Shown here: piece by piece, positions 12,366 to 25,809 of the stretch | Numbering within the stretch: the stretch's first letter is position 1 | Layout of the letters: each line of letters starts with the position of its first letter | From: Blasia pusilla | Lineage: Eukaryota > Marchantiophyta > Marchantiopsida > Blasiales | DNA length: 64,000 nucleotides | Reading direction: 5' to 3' | Assembly (NCBI GenBank): GCA_050084515.1 | Contig: CM114272.1 | Location: 57,846,001-57,910,000 of the forward strand | Notes under the pieces: generated by a model | Database searches by the model: none | Told to the model about the DNA's origin: nothing | What the model saw: only the letters and a program-made list of their open reading frames with translations | Made by a program: the position numbers and the translations under genes

Positions 12366-12840
12366 GCAGGCCCTAACCCTAAAAACCCTAAAACTTAGAA
12401 ACTCATTCTCTTGGCTGTATATAACCCTCTGAGGGTGCCCTGCGAATTTACATTCTCTTACACCTTTCTGGACACAACTCTCTGAGCTGAGGAGCTGATT
12501 GAGAAGCACTGAGTGTGCTTTGCTTACCTGAGTGGATTGTGCTTCTGACCTTAGTAGTTCAGTGTGCTGCTGCTTACAGACTGAGAGGTCTGCTGACTTG
12601 AGGAGTTCAGTGAGTCTTGTGATACAAGGTGTATAGTAGTACTAACCTGAGTGGTTGCTATTGAGATGTCTACTGCTGCTAACCTGAGTGGTTGCTATTG
12701 CACTAAGTGTGCTTGAGAATGCAAGGTGATCTGGTGATGCAGGTTGTCTAGCTCTTTCCTCTACAATCTAACCTGAGTGGTTGCTATTGCACTAAGTGTG
12801 CTTGTAATAGCTAGGTTGTAGAGAAACTCTGATTCTAAAA
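12366..12840. repeat. Promoter-like stretch followed by short direct repeats
   Basis: A TATATAA box at about 12417 is followed by a tract in which CTAACCTGAGTGGTTGCTAT occurs three times (near 12652, 12688 and 12770), twice followed by GCACTAAGTGTGCTTG. The arrangement resembles the R/U5 part of an LTR, but no partner LTR is visible. No coding. Confidence 0.4.
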
Positions 12841-13586
12841 AGATAGATCATTACAAGTGACCAAATACGTTTTCTTGAATCCCACAGCTCTCAGCAAATA
12901 ATTGCTTGGTGCAGCACCCCACCATGAGTCTAACCCTAGAGTAATTCCGAGTACCAATTTCCTTTTCCAGCTCAAGAGAAAACCTTCCACAAACACCTCA
13001 GCGACCAACACTCCAGATCTTCGAAGTACAGTTCAAAAGTCAGAAAATAGGAAGTCCAACTGTTTTTAGAGTGTTAATGTCTTAACTATTTTGAAAACCT
13101 ACATGCTTAGTCATGTCGGAGGACACGATCCCATGTTTTTAACTGTGCAGTCAAGCATGTGTTTTCAAGATTACTGGATGTGGTGCCATACTGCATTTTG
13201 AGCTTTGTTCATATGGTTTATGCTGGCTGATTTTGCCTGAAAGACATTTGGATGAGACAAGATTACTAAGTTCTGTACAACTACACTAATGAACCCTGCA
13301 AGACATTCATGAAAGTGGGCTGGGCTTTAATCTTAGAAATCGGCGCCTGCTTTTGTTAAAAATCACCCAAAAGCTCCATTACAGTCTCAAATCTGCAGAG
13401 ACAACCTCAGTAAGTCAATTACATTTTCTTTTGTAACATCATGTCAGAACTCGTTCACTTCCAAACGCCTTGCACCTCAAAAAAAAAAAGTGAATTTAAT
13501 CAGCCCTATTGTTGCTATTGATGAACCAACTGAAAAGCACCATTGTAGATAGCCAACTGACTCACAATTGGAGGTATGTGGCAAAA
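12841..13586. other. Intergenic, no gene seen
   Basis: Only short featureless frames occur. The right part probably contains the 3' untranslated region of the minus-strand gene ending at 13587. Confidence 0.4.
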
Positions 13587-16500
13587 CTACCTTCTCAATA
13601 ATGGGGTGGGATCATAAGGGAAAAGATTGCGTCGATGCAATCGTTCAATTGAGAGCTTCAACTGGTATAAGCAATGTGCTGCCTGGTCAACCATGCCTTC
13701 AGGCTGGAGATCCTGTTCTCCATCACTGCAGTCACAACACACAACTGTATCCATCAATCTGCCTTCCATATCTAGCTTCTCCTTTTGCATTCTTCCTAAA
13801 ATCTGAATGCCCCACATCTGCTGGTGAATCATCCATGCCCCCATTGCATGCCCAGCATAATCCAAAGTTTGTGTCAATTTGGAACAGTGATCATGCCTTG
13901 GTCTTACAGACCTTCCATCCTCAACCGATATGAATGCTCCAGCGGAAGAAATTTGACCAGTTGAGTATGATTTATCATTGTCCAGCCCTTCCAGCCTTGA
14001 TACACAGAGTCTCTTGGCTTGACCATGGGAGGTTTTCATTGGATCAACAAAACAAATGTCACATCTCTGTAGACAAGAGCACTTGTTGACCTCCTTGCAC
14101 TCACGCAGACAAATGTCTGATACAGGTGGATTCTTGAAACATGCACAGCCAGCTTTCATCACAAACTCAGGCCAGGAGTTGGCAATGTGTCGTAGTGACC
14201 TGCCGCCTCATTCAAACAGCACTCTTAGTAAGAGAGAATGTAGCTATCTCCATATAAGTAAAATTAGAGGTGCCTTCCATTTTCAAGAGTAGCAAACTGA
14301 GTATTTCGTTAAGTTGGAGCAACAATGCAACAATGGCCTGGTAGATTTGAAGAGAGCAGAAGCCCAATTCACCCACCTCATGAGGTACAGAAGGAATAAG
14401 GTACTAGTGCCATCTGAAATCAGAAAATCTACTAGTGTGGAAGAGTCATATTGGATCTGCGCAAACATAACACACAAGCAGGGTAAGAGGTGAAGACAGA
14501 AGACATTCGAAAAGTGGAGGGAGTGGGAAAAACTTGTCGAGGACAATACAAGAGAACCCATAGAGCGAAACAAAAGCAGAAACAAACACAAAAAGGCTGA
14601 GAAGGTGTACACATTAACAGTCGGCAGTGAACAGACAACAAAACTTGCACAGAGAATAATTGGTAACACAGATGAAGGGTCTGTCCTCAGTTAAGTCAGA
14701 ACTTTGAGGTGAACGTATATCTTTGGACACTTTCAAAGCTAATTCCATCTCCTTTTCCTGCACTTATTATATTCTCAACATGAAGCCACTTTTCTTCAAG
14801 TCGACTCTTTTGGCCTTCATGTTCTGTTTTTATTCAGACACTATCATCCTTTTGTAGATAGAAAGACCAAAATCTTTGGTGAACTTCATCTTTAATCAAA
14901 TCAAATGTCCATCAGACGCTTATACAAGACCAACCCACAAGAGTTGGGACAATCATGCTCATTCCAATGCCGACATAGAATCCCAAGTAGTGAACAAGAA
15001 ACCATTACTGTAGCAAGGAATGCATGCAGAAGTCGTGTTGGGGTGAAAGCCATCACAGCACTCCTGCATATCTTGGGAATATTTGGAGCTCCTGAGCACC
15101 TACAGATGTCAAAAAAGGCCAGGTATCACAACCAAATTGATTTGATTGTCCACAGGATGATGGAATTTGAAATAGAGAGTCCAATCTAGAAGAGAAGCGT
15201 AGGTATGCCCTCCAACACTTACATGAGAATTACAGGCAAGGAAGGTGGATTCAGAAGCTGTAACAGCATCTCCAGCATCAAATCATCCTAAAACGCGAAG
15301 GAACTGGAGTTAGAGCAGTTTAGAGTTTCCCACATACCAATTGGACTCAGCAGCTGGAGGCCCAAAAGAAAAAGTTGAGATAGTACAACAGAACTTCTAG
15401 GAACAGCCAGGAAAGTTGGCACTGGTGACTCCTTCAAAGGAGTGGACAGAAATTCTCACAAGGAAGGTGCATGCCAAACCTCATCAAGATAGAACTGAAC
15501 AAGTGCTTTTGCCAGCTGACCAGCAACTGCACAACTTCCACATCCAGAACTATCCTCTGGAACAGTTCCAGAGGAGGCAGATTGCTCTTGCTGTCTGTTA
15601 AGCCACTGTACCAGCACCTGGTTCACAAAAGGGTTGTCTTCATAGTTTATGGTGGAATGTTGATGGTTTCCTATTCCTGGTAATATGACATCCCGTGTCC
15701 CTCTTTTAGACCTGCTTGCTTCTGATGATTGATGTGCAGAATATGCAACTTTGAAGAGGAGCAGCAAGGCACGCCGCTGCAAATGTGAGACTGACGAGAC
15801 TGATGCTTCTCCTGTGGAAGGGCTGCACACCATAGATCGAGCTAAAGGAGAATCCTCCACGGAATCTCTTTCACTAGTAGCAAGCAACAGATTGAACTCC
15901 AGAAGATCTATGCCATAGGAATGAAGTGCATTCAAGCAAGAAAGAGCTAAGGAAGACTTGATCCCAAACTGGTCTGACAATCTCATCATCAGGATCTGAA
16001 CAAAAGCCAAGGCAGAGGGTTAGTCTGGAAGCAAGGAGCAGATAATCTCAGTAGTCGATGCCATGCCTGACATCCTGAAGTACTATTCCTCTCCCAGTAT
16101 CACCATCTGAATGACAAATTTAACAGTTGCTTTGGATGGAAGGTTCAAGGAAGAGAGTCTGTTTACGAAGGAGAGATGTGGTACCGAGAATGAGTCATAC
16201 CAGCTGTTTGTGGCGCAAGAAAGGAGATACGCAGATATTTCCACGACACTCCCTGTGAAGAGAGAGCGCAGAATTTGAAGTGATAGGTAGCAATTTCTCC
16301 ATCATTTCTAAGTAGGACCCATGAAAAGTAGCATCATCATGAGGAGTGAACGTTAGGGCAGGTTTGCAAGTTCCTGTACACAACAGTCGTAGCAGTGACC
16401 CTAAGAGCAATTCCTTTTGCAGGTTGAGATTGTCATCTTCAATGCAGCGTGTGTGTAGCTGCTGCTGCACATTGACATCTCGTTCTGTTGCTTCAGAAAC

Positions 16501-17464
16501 TGTATGACCGAAATCTGTTGAAAGTGGTGGCAATATGCAAATGGCAGTCACCGCATGCACAACGTTGACTGTGAACAGCTCAAGAAAGGTCCTGAGGTCC
16601 TGAGGCCTCTCATTGGAACTTTTGAGACAGCCCTTCAAAATCTGCTGCAGTAGCTGGAGAACAGAAGAAGCTGCCGAAAAATAGTCACCCTTGATGAAAG
16701 AAGCATTCGATTCTGTCACCTTCCAAGGCTGTGTCTCATGCTCTTCTGCTTCACCCAATCCAGAGAGATCCTCCTCCCGGAACTTCACTTGGAGATCCTT
16801 GTGGGGCAAATGCTGCTGACCAGAAGCCCAAGATTGTGCAGCAGCCCACAAGTGAAGGAGAAAAGATGGCCATAGAGATGTCTGCAACAAGAGCGCAGGG
16901 TATTTTCACTCAGTACAACAGGCATGTATCAAACCAAGAATCCATTTGAGCCCAAATGGCTGATGAAGAAATTTCTACACTTAATCATGAACATCATGAA
17001 CATGGGTTTACAAGAGTTGAGCCGAGTTCATTCTCTAGTGCATGGGAACCCTAGCGGCTCGTATGATTCAGTCCATGCTTGTGTCATAGTACCCCATCCA
17101 TTCACGACCAGATTCCAATATTTGAGGCTTGGATTCTCCATGAGAGAGATTGTTCTTAGTATGCAAATCAAGAGAAATGAGGGCACCTCAACAAATATTC
17201 CCTAACCTATTCCGGCATGGCCATCAATCAAACATACTCAAGAGCAGGGTAAGGGTAGTAGCGTACAGATCTCCTCAGGAAGTCAGAAAGAGCTGCAAGG
17301 ACTTTCACAGCAGCATATGCAACCGCTTTACTCCTGGATCTAAGAAGCCGCACCTGAACGGAGATTAAGTGACAGTACTCAACGACCCGAAGTATTCCCC
17401 AGAGCAGAGTAAGATGCATCGCAATCCAGATCCACACCCCACGAATGCTAGCGAGTTGTGGCAC
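13587..17464 (-). CDS. Multi-exon gene, possible Lines (LINS1) homologue; 5' end uncertain
   Basis: Coding exons read right to left: 17464-17267, 16881-16201, 15995-15460 and 14199-13587. Donors GTACGC, GTATGA and GTGAGA and CAG acceptors keep one frame throughout; the junction 15460/14199 splits a Leu codon correctly. The product is at least 670 residues, mostly helical, with a Leu-rich stretch at the start (LRSRSKAVAYAAVKVL), a Cys-rich segment in the last exon, and the C-terminal motif IERLHRRNLFPYDPTPLLRR. That ending resembles what I recall of the Lines C-terminal domain (LFPYNP followed by LL), and length fits that family (about 700 residues). Function of plant Lines proteins is poorly known. 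There is no ATG at the left edge of the first listed exon. A further exon at 17642-17508 (acid-rich, flanked by AG and GTGAGT) may lie upstream, though its phase does not connect cleanly. Gene existence is well supported; the family name is not. Confidence 0.6.
14200..15459 (-). other. Large intron of the Lines-like gene
   Basis: The interval begins with GTGAGA and ends with GGCAG on the minus strand, and joins the flanking exons in phase (two bases before, one base after). Frames inside it have no recognisable motif. At 1260 bp it is by far the longest intron of this gene. Confidence 0.6.
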
Positions 17465-17642
17465 TTCATTTTTTCTACTTGTCAGCTCTAATTGCCGATC
17501 GACTCACCAGACTTTCCACCCCCAACCATTCGTCTTTCTTTCCTTCTGCAGCGAGTGCTGGCGCGTCCAGTTGGTCGCTACCATCTCCATGTCCAGCAGC
17601 ACTGGAGTCTGCGGGGACTTCGATATCCCTCCAATCCGTATT

Positions 17643-19462
17643 CTGAACACGAGAACTTCTCGTCAGCTAATACTTTTGTTACTCAACTCAACTGCAACGA
17701 GGGTCACCAACCCAGATGGGGAAATCTGGAATCCCATCCAACACCTTCGGAGCATTATTACAACACGATGGACACAAAACAGACTATAATCACGCTTCTG
17801 GTGGAGATGGCGAGAAACTCTTGCAAGATTCGGAGCTGCCGAAAAGTTTCGCATTCCTATGCTGTGATTGTGTTGGCAGTATGGTCGCTTGAGATTAATG
17901 TTCTCGTATATCTTCAATTGCAAAAATCGCCGGGAGTCGACGAGCTATACCTGGAAATCCCGCGACGGCCTGTCGAGACGGATTTTAGCCTGGAGGCAGG
18001 AAATTCACAGATTTGATGAGAATCTAAGACTTACAAGACTTTGTATGATTAATCCTTGAGCATGTTCTTCAAACTTTCTGTATAGACCACGGACGCGGAT
18101 CGATTATGTAGACCTTGGAGCTCAAGGAATTCGTCAGACAAGGGGAGAGTGACTTAAAGTAAGTTGGGCACGTCGTCCCAACTCCAACTTATGACCGAAT
18201 GTTTGGTAATGGATCCGCAAGAGAACAGAGACAAAGAGAATTCCTACTTAAGTAGCTTGCGAAATCACAGTTAGCCTACGTAAGGTCTGTAGGGCCATTT
18301 TCTTTCTGCCGTACGTAGACACAAATTTGGGCCTTACTCTCGTGAGGAGTGATAGAAGGTCTGATTCTCCTTCACGCGACATTTGTCCTGCTCGAATAGT
18401 AGAGACAAGAATTTAGACACATCGTACAGGACATATTGGGAAAGAAAATAACCATCCGCCCTGGAGGTCGTATTCTAGACTGACACAATTCCAACAAGAG
18501 TCTGCAAAGTGCCTTCGAATCCCAACACTATATGAAGGCACAGGCTATACAGATCCACTTTGATCAAGTGGGGGGTGACTGGAACTTCACATCCTCGTAC
18601 TATCCACGTCACTGCTATAATTTGTTTCCTAAGTGAAGCTGTGTTTATCACTTTTATGTTTGAAGTAATTGTGTACGTTCCACAGCTCGACCTCTTTGAC
18701 GACCTAGGATGCCAGTTGACAGATTCCTTTTCATCTACTGGGGTTATGGGCGACAATAGTGTTCTAGATGTCATCCTGGTATATCTTCGATAGCGGTAGG
18801 TTTCCAATTTTCGGAGAACTCGTCGAGTTATGTTTCTTTCCGGAATAATATTCTTTTGTGAACCCTAATATTCTCGTACGTTATTCAGGTGACGGTTAAG
18901 AAAATTGTACCATTCGGCCTTCTCACCGAAAGGTTACGTCTCGGACATGATTGGTAAGATAAACGACGAGCTACGCGTTATTTTCACGCAACGGCACTAC
19001 ACGTAACTGAAATGGTACATATTACCGTTAGTACGCTTATATTTACAATTATATGTCCAGAAGAATAATTTCAGTGCGTAGTTTACTTCGTGATAACCGT
19101 TAGCTTTGTTACGTTTTGGGCAACCGTCATTCAAAATGCAATTGGACGCAATCATAAGTGCCCTAGGTTTACAACGTAACGGCACTAATCGTTACTTATG
19201 TCACCGAACGCAAGTAGTGTTCCACTCAAAAGCAGTTACAATTGTCAATTTTAGTCCGCTTTAATGCTTGCTAGAGATACCCGTGCACAGATAGTATCTC
19301 CTCGTTTCATTGCGAGAAATGGAATCCACATTTAAGTTAAGTAGTAAACCGGACATAATTGGAAGCACCAATGTCACGGTTTCTTCCCTTAACAAGCCTG
19401 AAACTACAAAACTATATATTACCCCGTTCTACCAATACCGGGGCTACCTTCTATCATAATTT
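17643..19462. other. Intergenic, no firm gene
   Basis: A plus-strand frame of 174 codons runs from 17492 to 18016 but has no motif and overlaps the proposed first exon of the Lines-like gene, so I do not call it. The rest shows only short frames. The last part should hold the alpha-tubulin 3' untranslated region. Confidence 0.4.
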
Positions 19463-21210
<1,748 letters not shown>

Positions 21211-21405
21211 CTTCGCGGCGTAGAAATCTCTTCGACGACACCTAAATGTTCTTAGATGCAAAACAGAACGGGAGTTGCTTCGTCAAGGCGTGTGCAAAGA
21301 CGCCTTCACGAAGTTTGGAATCACCGCCCAAGGAAAAGGTTGAGCTCCAAGAAACGCGACGAACGGCTAGCTCCAATTAAGCACACACCTGCCGCCTCCG
21401 CCAGC

Positions 21406-21411
21406 TTTATA
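21406..21411 (-). promoter_or_regulatory. Candidate TATA box of alpha-tubulin
   Basis: On the minus strand TGTATAAAGC lies about 195 bases upstream of the alpha-tubulin ATG, in a GC-richer region. Spacing suits a plant TATA box with a 5' untranslated leader of some 150 bases. There is no experimental support, and an intron in the leader cannot be excluded. Confidence 0.4.
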
Positions 21412-22486
21412 CATCACACACAGTCTACTCACCAGCCTCCGAACGTCTCTCACCCTCAATCGCGGGCCGTACCAACGCGAATACGGCGCTTCATTTGCAG
21501 CCCGGTATACACATAGTCAGAAACGCAGACCTCAATCGCGGGCGGTATACGCGCAGAATCGCGTATATATGTATACGGGCGGTTCCAACACGAAGACGGC
21601 CCCGGCGTTGGTGCCCCGATAATCTAGGCCTCAACTCCCCCGCGCACGATGACCCGGCCCGCGCGTGCCCGGTACCGGTAGTAGTCGCTGAAGCCACTCG
21701 CCGGGGACGCGGGGACCGCTGATGTGAAGGTTTCAAACGGCGACGTGGGTAATGGGGGCGATGACAGGCTCCCCTCCCCGAGGGGAGGCTTGGTTCTGGC
21801 GCGGAAGACGAAGCTTTCAATTGGTGGCTGGAAATGGTGGTTGCCAGCCATCGGCGCTGAGACAGACGGGGGCGGGCGGGCGGGACGGGGCGGGACTTGG
21901 GAGACCGAGCGATTTCAAAATATCTACAGCTAGCCACCTCCACTTGATGGCGCCAGTCAACCGTCACCTGATTAGCGCCTCTTTTGACCGTTCGAAAGCC
22001 TCATGTGTTTTCAATTAACAGGGCGTCTCAAATTAAAAAAGAAAGATGCACTTCGATAAAAACGAGTGATGGAAAACCCATCGGAAGTACAAAAGAGGGG
22101 GACTCAAAGAGTCAAAACCTGAAGGCCACAACACGACCAGAAAAGGAAGAAGGGGGCATTCCCCCTAACGACTAAACTCACCAAAAGAGACAATATAGCA
22201 ACAACAAGAGAGCTATGACTACTACTAAGTGGGCCTCTAGCGTGCGACCTGAGCCCGCGCAAAATCCCATTAGCCTGGGCATAATATATATGGAGAATTA
22301 ATCATAGCTAAGGACAACCCATAGTGGAGATGATAAAATTTTAAAAATCCCCATATATCACATCTCTATGGCCGGGGGATGAAGATGTGTCCTCGTGTAG
22401 TCGATCAGATATGTGTCTTCATTTTAGCATTTTAATTTAGCATTTCCGTGACTACCACGCCCGCCACAACACCTCATCCTCACGTG
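21412..22486. other. GC-rich upstream region and intergenic DNA
   Basis: The part to about 21900 is GC-rich with many CG dinucleotides, consistent with promoter-proximal DNA. Overlapping frames on both strands there look like composition artefacts. Beyond it only short frames occur. Confidence 0.4.
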
Positions 22487-24770
22487 TCATGTAGAGAACG
22501 AATGAGGGAATTTAGTTCTTGCACATGGAAGCCACTCTCCGAGCATCGAACATGATATCCCGACCGCATCGTGAGTGGCTATCCTCTCATAATCGGACGG
22601 CGTGCCAAATGCACACCAAGTGGATCCAGGCTCGGCGACACTCGCAATGTGTCGAACCAACGATGGTTGGGGAGGCCCAAGCGGAACCGCATTCTGTGGT
22701 ATAGGTAAGTGGTGCGATCTGAAAGCTTTGGAGAAGGGCGCCCCTACCCATGAGCTGCCCCCTTTCCGAGCAAGAGCGAATACGGGCCCTAACCTCCATG
22801 GGGATATGAGACATAGTGCCTCTAAAAGCGCCTCAAAGTGGGCTTCCATCAAGGAAGATTGGAGCCCAGACCGGAGGTAACTAAGGAGGAGAAAGTGGGA
22901 GAACCGCCTCGGCCTCAACTCAAGGGAATCTCTTGAGTGAAGACTCGAAGTGGGAAAGAGCCATCCTCGACACGGGAGACGTAGTGTAGAAGGAGCGGTC
23001 TATCTCTAACCAAAAATCGGGAGCAAAGGAGGGTGCCACTATGGCCCAACTCCCAAAAAAAAAAAAAAAGCGGAGGGCGCCACTAACTCGGTCGAGAGAA
23101 GACCTACTCCACCAAAAGAAATCGGCCAAGAACTAACTCCCCATGGGGCACTCTAAGGAGCCGGGTCCTAGAAGATCCCCAAACACTGCATGAGCTTCCT
23201 ATCAAAGGATCTATATAGGGAAGAAAGGTGACTAGATGTTTTCTAGTGAGGTAAAGGTTCACGAGCAAAACAAGAAGAGAGAATGCCGAAAGGCGACTTG
23301 AGGGTCACCAATCCTCGTAAGATCATCAACGTGAGAAGATCCTCTGAAGAGCCGCCACTAAAGTCGATACAAAGTCCGGCTCCCGAGCGGTACTCCCAAG
23401 ACTCGAAGCCCTCACAGTCGCAAGAAGTCGTCGGGTAAATGTAGATCATCACGTAGGCCTAATGGAGACCAAGCCTTGCACTTCCCCACCTTGCACCGAC
23501 ACCATTGAAAAGTGCTCGAATCGGGGACAACCAGATCTCGGGACCAACAATATGAGTATCATCCGCCAAATGAAGGAACAACATGCAACCCGGAAAGCCT
23601 CCACCGTAGAAAGAACCGCTCCGGTAATAAGCCAGTCAAACAACGCGCCATGAGGGTCACCCCGACGAGTGGACTCCAAGACCGTGACCTCCTCCTCGAA
23701 TCGACCATGGTGGAAATAGAGGGCCGAAGGGGCCCCATAAAAATCCTGCACAAAGGGAATGAGGCTTATGGGGCCACCCGCGTCCCTCAACTTGTGAATA
23801 TAGTAGCCCGAGATCTCAGGCGTTCTCCACGCCCACTTGGAGAACCACCCACTCTGGATGTACATCTAGACAAGCCCTCAAACCTAAGGCAACCGTCTCA
23901 CATCCGTCGGGCGTGGCAACTCAAATGCGGTGCGGACTCGGATGGAAAGCCTCACGGAATTGCAAAAAACGACTCACCAATAAGAGCACCTCACCTATGG
24001 CAATCGGACGGATACCACCACCCCCTTGACAACGCCAAAAGTCGCCCGCCCCTAATACTTGGGGCTTGCTGTTGGCACTCTCCCCCGAGCTAGGTGAGAG
24101 GCAAAAATATAGCGGTGTCCTCGAAGGAAAGCAATCACGAAGGTGTTCGTACATCATACGGACAAACCTCCGGCCGCAATCCTCGGAAATGCCCTGCAAA
24201 GAGGGACGGGTCAAGGCATATAGCCGTGTCGGGTGGAAGTCACGCAAAAGCCGGAATGTCAACCGATGGACGAGGATTAGCCTCGGGAGGGCATCGATGG
24301 TATGAAGAAGGAGCCATGTCCATCGGGGCGAAGAGCATTAGTACTCACAGGCTCATCGCCGCAACCTTTGGCCGAAGGATCGTCTGCCGGAAACCAGGTG
24401 GACTACTACCGCGAATGCCACAAACTCACTCTGCAGAGACTCCCAATCACCTCCTCGAAAGCGTCTCGGGCGTGCTATAACCTCTCTATGGCCTTGATAA
24501 CGAAACACCATCGTGGAAGGAGAAGTAGTAGGTACCACGAGAGCTCATCCATAGGATCAAAGGGGAAGGAGGAATCGTGGCGGAGGTCGTCGAATAGCAT
24601 GGGGGATCCTATGAAACAACCTCGGCGGGGAAAACGGGTCTCGAAGAGACCTATAATCTTGCCCTGGTGGGACCTCGACCACTCCCATGCCTCAAGAGGG
24701 GGCAATGATGCGAGAAGCACCGGAGAGCATCCATGGTGATGGAGGGACCACCCATCCAAATCTATCAAAG
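22487..24770 (-). pseudogene. Decayed LINE-type reverse transcriptase
   Basis: Reading the minus strand across several frames gives ordered reverse transcriptase blocks: GGIRPIAIGEVLL near 24000, then a remnant of the GDP(L)GG box, the catalytic LADDTHIVGP near 23560, and GLRVLGVPLGS near 23400. These are the conserved blocks of non-LTR (LINE) reverse transcriptases as found in plant and algal LINEs. Many stops and frameshifts interrupt them, so this is a dead copy. Limits are approximate: no endonuclease domain or poly(A) tail was identified with confidence, and upstream frames to 24770 are assigned only by continuity. Confidence 0.7.
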
Positions 24771-25659
24771 TCGGGATGTTTAGCCGCTAAGTGGTTCCGA
24801 ATTCTGAACGAGTGAAGAATTCGGGACAACATGGGCATTTAGTATCCCGACTAGAACCCACGGGTCCCCACACGGGGAGAGCCAATGCGGTCGAGGCATG
24901 GATGCAACTCACCAAGAAGAGGATATGGCCCCTCCAATAAAAATCGCGACAATCCCCGTCAATACAAAGTCTGTCATCCCCATTCGAACGAGCGGTCTGG
25001 CAAACCACTCTCTTCCCTCCCACGGTAATGCTCCCTCTAACATAAACTCTCACCTACCAACATCACCTAGGACTTCTAGTCCCAACCCCTCCCAAAAATA
25101 AAATCATGAATACGTAGAGTTGCTAAGAGTGTGAAAAGATCATGGGCCCTTCGAGATAAAATAGATGAGAAGAAAAGTGTATGTGAAGGAAGGTAACAAA
25201 TACAAACGAGAATCGAACCAAAATGAGAAGCACATACGACAAATACGACAAACAAGAAAGGACTTGGGAAAGGAGGGGAAGGGTGGGTGAATAGAGGACG
25301 TTACCTTGGGAAATTTCTCCAAATGACAATAAGCTAAACCCTAATATTCACATTTGGAACCCTAATATGAACCGAATTCTAAAAAGATGAATAAAAATAA
25401 AAATACTTTCACGCCATGCAAAGAAGGTCATGTTGGATCAAAGCAAGCTCTCGTCATGCTCTCCGTTTCGACATGTAGCACGTCTCTTTTCGTCCCCTAC
25501 GCCCTCCGTCCTTCCTCCCGCCGTCCCCGTCCATGCCTCTCGCCGTCCCCGCCCAAACCCGCTGCTCCGTTGCATCCGTTTAGCTAAACCCGTCTCAAAT
25601 TAAAGGGGGAAAAATCGTCCGTAGAAAGCTATAGCGTGGATGATAAAAATTATAAATCA
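24771..25659. other. Intergenic, no gene seen
   Basis: Frames are short and without motifs. A CCGTCC/CCGTCCCC-rich stretch lies at about 25495-25560. Confidence 0.4.
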
Positions 25660-25685
25660 CTAGTAAGAATGCCCGTGCGACCGGC
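25660..25685 (-). other. Helitron 3' terminus: hairpin and CTAG end
   Basis: On the minus strand the order is GCCGGTCGCACGGGC (stem with one mismatch), a short spacer, then TTACTAG and host T. Canonical plant Helitron ends have a perfect stem here, so one base of the stem has mutated. Confidence 0.75.
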
Positions 25686-25809
25686 ATTAAAATTTAATAT
25701 ATATAAAATTAATCATACCAATAAATAAAGCATTATAAAATTTTAAAAATATATATCAATATAAAACTTCATACATATTTTTCATTTTAATTTAATTTAG
25801 CATTTTAAT

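Noticed and set aside
13568-13933. Plus-strand gene
   Set aside because: It is the antisense shadow of the last exon of the minus-strand Lines-like gene, which has in-phase splice sites.
17492-18016. 174-codon plus-strand gene
   Set aside because: No motif, no splice context, and it overlaps a more coherent exon on the minus strand.
22487-22918. 143-codon minus-strand gene
   Set aside because: It lies in the decayed LINE region and has no independent motif.
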